A DNA stretch of 64,000 bases from Roseisalinus antarcticus (GTDB lineage: Bacteria > Pseudomonadota > Alphaproteobacteria > Rhodobacterales > Rhodobacteraceae), in assembly GCF_900172355.1 (NCBI RefSeq), contig NZ_FWFZ01000005.1, positions 177,637 to 241,636 on the forward strand. The letters are read 5' to 3'. Of the stretch, positions 62,880 through 64,000 are shown piece after piece. The notes beneath the pieces were generated by a model. It was not told where the DNA came from, ran no database searches, and was given only the letters and a program-made list of their open reading frames with translations. The first letter of the stretch is position 1; each line of letters starts with the position of its first letter. Position numbers and translations under genes: made by a program.

Positions 62880-63678
62880 TCATAACCAGTAGATGACGAG
62901 TGCGGCGAGGGCGATAGCCGAAAGGAATACCTTCGGGCACCGGTCATAGCGGGTCGCCACACGCCTCCAGTCTTTGAGTCTTCCGAACATGATCTCGATG
63001 CGATTGCGCCGCTTGTATCGGCGTTTGTCGTATTTGACCGGCGTCTTGCGTTTCTTTCGGCTTGGGATACATGCGCGTATCCCCTTGCCCTGCAAGGCTT
63101 CTCTGAACCAGTCAGCGTCATAGCCGCGATCCCCGAGTAGCCATTTGACGGTCGGTAGGCTGCTGAGCAATGCGCGCGCGCCGATGTAATCGCTGACCTG
63201 TCCGGCGGTGACGAACAGGTCGATCGGTCGTCCCTGACTGTCGCAGATGGCGTGCAGCTTGGTGTTCATGCCGCCTTTGGTTCGACCGATAAGACGACCA
63301 CGCCCCCCTTTTTGGCGGCCATGCTGGTCGCCGTTCGATGGGCCTTGAGGTATGTCGCGTCCACTGCCCGGCAGGGCATCACGCAGTGATGTCCCGAGAG
63401 GGGATCATCACGGTCTCCTCTTCGCCGTGTTCCGCCGCCAGCCCGGCCATCATCCGGGCGAAGATACCTTTCTCGCTCCACCGCTTCCACCGGCTGTAGA
63501 GCGACTTGTGCGGTCCGTAGGCTTCCGGAGCGTCTCGCCAGCGCAAGCCATTGCGGTTGATGAAAATAATCCCGCTCAAAACCCGCCTGTCATCGACCCG
63601 AGGCTTACCATGAGGCTTGGGGAAGAAAGGGGCCAGACGCGCCATCTGCGCGTCGGTCAGCCAGAAGAGATCGCTCAT
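62880..63678 (-). pseudogene. IS5-family transposase, two-frame, disrupted by the 41-nt insert
   Basis: The ATG at 63678 (with GGGAG upstream) starts MSDLFWLTDAQMARLAPFFPKPHGKPRVDDRRVLSGI and continues to HGEEETVMI, where the insert begins. After the insert the frame resumes DATYLKAHRTATSMAAKKGG. A -1 shift then leads to RGRLIGRTKGGMNTKLHAICDSQGRPIDLFVTAGQVSDYIG (DDE residues), LLGDRGYDADWF and the C-terminal RRNRIEIMFGRLKDWRR. With the insert present, translation ends early at TGA (SRDITA). It would be functional without the insert, assuming normal frameshifting. Confidence 0.82.
63362..63402 (+). mobile_element. 41-nt hairpin-rich insert, copy 2 (in an IS427-like transposase)
   Basis: The same 41-nt sequence as 14714-14754, differing at two bases that pair with each other: the middle stem is CATCAC/GTGATG here and CATCGC/GCGATG there. 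Flanks are GTC on the left and GATCA on the right, as in copy 1, with no duplicated target bases. Deleting it joins VMI to DATYLK in the transposase. It lies antisense to this gene, whereas copy 1 lies sense to its host gene. Confidence 0.85.
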
Positions 63679-63743
63679 GTCACCGCTCCCTTTTTCGAAG
63701 CCGTGAATCATGCGGTGCAGCGGAAATCAATGCATCCTGAGCC

Positions 63744-63873
63744 TAAGGCCTTTGGCTCAGCTATCTTTCGCAGGAAGAAGTAACACCCCAATCCCCAGAT
63801 GGCCAAAGCGGCCAGAATAATGGCGAGACTGCTTTTTGGTGGTGGCGTTGGACTGGCGACTACGTTTCGTCTA
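63744..63873. other. Spacer between two related IS copies
   Basis: About 130 bp. A minus-strand frame spanning it (63708-63893) contains a hydrophobic segment (SLAIILAALAIWGLGCYFFLRK) after a proline-rich start, but both its ends lie inside IS sequence. It may be the remnant of a small membrane protein gene or a chance frame. Confidence 0.3.
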
Positions 63874-64000
63874 GGCTCAGGACTCATAGCCAAAAGATCA
63901 CGGTTGCGGCGAGAGCAATGGCCGAGAGGAAGACCTTGGGACTTCGGTCATAGCGCGTGGCGACGCGCCTCCAGTCTTTCAAGCGTCCGAACATGATCTC
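63874..64000 (-). mobile_element. Second IS5/IS427-like element, cut by the window end
   Basis: It begins GGCTCAGGACTCATAG after a TA dinucleotide, paralleling the left end of the element at 62870. The minus strand reads out the transposase C-terminus (..LSAIALAATVIFWL, stop), clearly related to but diverged from the first copy (LSAIALAALVIYWL). The rest lies beyond 64000. Confidence 0.8.

Larger units (their letters stand above)
62870..63743 (-). mobile_element. IS5-family (IS427-like) insertion sequence
   Basis: An 874-bp element bounded by inverted repeats (GGCTCAGGATTCAT at the left, ATGCATCCTGAGCC at the right) and flanked by a TA duplication (62868-62869, 63744-63745). The transposase runs on the minus strand in two frames. 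The AAAAAGGGGGGC slip site near 63310-63322 is where a -1 shift would join them. The first frame is additionally broken by the 41-nt insert at 63362-63402. Confidence 0.85.

Overview
The window reads as a chromosomal segment of a high-GC alphaproteobacterium of the order Rhodobacterales (Rhodobacteraceae/Roseobacteraceae type). The evidence is the gene content: a B12-dependent class II ribonucleotide reductase, a short HisG with a separate HisZ, a DUF1489 protein, an RpoHII-like sigma factor, a FYDLN-acid (TIGR02300) protein, a fused allantoinase/OHCU decarboxylase, and short dispersed palindromes of the kind common in this group. Most of the sequence is dense with 1-4 bp start/stop overlaps and is ordinary core genome.

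Layout. 0-5.6 kb: oppABCDF-type oligopeptide ABC importer. 5.8-11 kb: RND efflux module (two periplasmic adaptors plus an inner-membrane pump); the pump gene is cut by one in-frame amber codon. 11-16.1 kb: accessory island made of a fragment resembling a PQQ-glucose dehydrogenase N-terminus, an IS3-family remnant, a universal stress protein with a BCCT osmolyte transporter, an IS5 (IS903-like) remnant, an IS21 istA remnant and the end of a type I restriction gene (hsdR). 16.2-27.4 kb: core genes nrdJ, DUF1489, hisS-hisZ-hisG, slyX, a lipoprotein and dnaE. 27.7-37.2 kb: xdhABC translationally coupled to a BMP-family (purine/nucleoside) ABC importer. 37.4-45.5 kb: aldo/keto reductase, amino-acid oxidase, GH25 lysozyme, Hint-domain protein, dimethylglycine-dehydrogenase-like enzyme and 2-hydroxyacid dehydrogenase. 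45.6-55.3 kb: SH3 protein, CDF transporter, then a long minus-strand run rpoH-chaN-coaBC-dut-moeB-amino-acid ABC genes-M3 peptidase. 55.4-62.5 kb: cobU-cobC, urate catabolism (puuE-uraD fusion, hiuH), comM, a GntR regulator, a YgjP-like protease, a FYDLN protein and tRNA-Ala(GGC). 62.9-64 kb: one complete IS5/IS427-like element and the start of a second.

Functional links. Xanthine dehydrogenase, the BMP importer, HIU hydrolase and the allantoinase/OHCU decarboxylase together suggest uptake and degradation of purines through urate. NrdJ needs adenosylcobalamin, and cobU/cobC belong to its synthesis. The BCCT carrier and the dimethylglycine-dehydrogenase-like enzyme fit use of betaine-type methylamines.

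The most unusual signal is a 41-nt hairpin-rich sequence found twice (14714-14754 and 63362-63402), each time inside a transposase gene of a different IS. In both places it sits without target duplication at the same site, GTC^GATCA. Removing exactly 41 nt restores each reading frame. The two copies differ at only two bases, and those two bases pair with each other in a hairpin stem (G-C in one copy, A-T in the other). It lies in opposite orientations relative to the two host genes. It behaves like a tiny site-specific mobile element. Other notable points are a helix-turn-helix-like segment inside NrdJ, a low-GC mosaic segment inside hisS, and three families of short dispersed palindromic repeats, one of which appears to lie inside xdhB.
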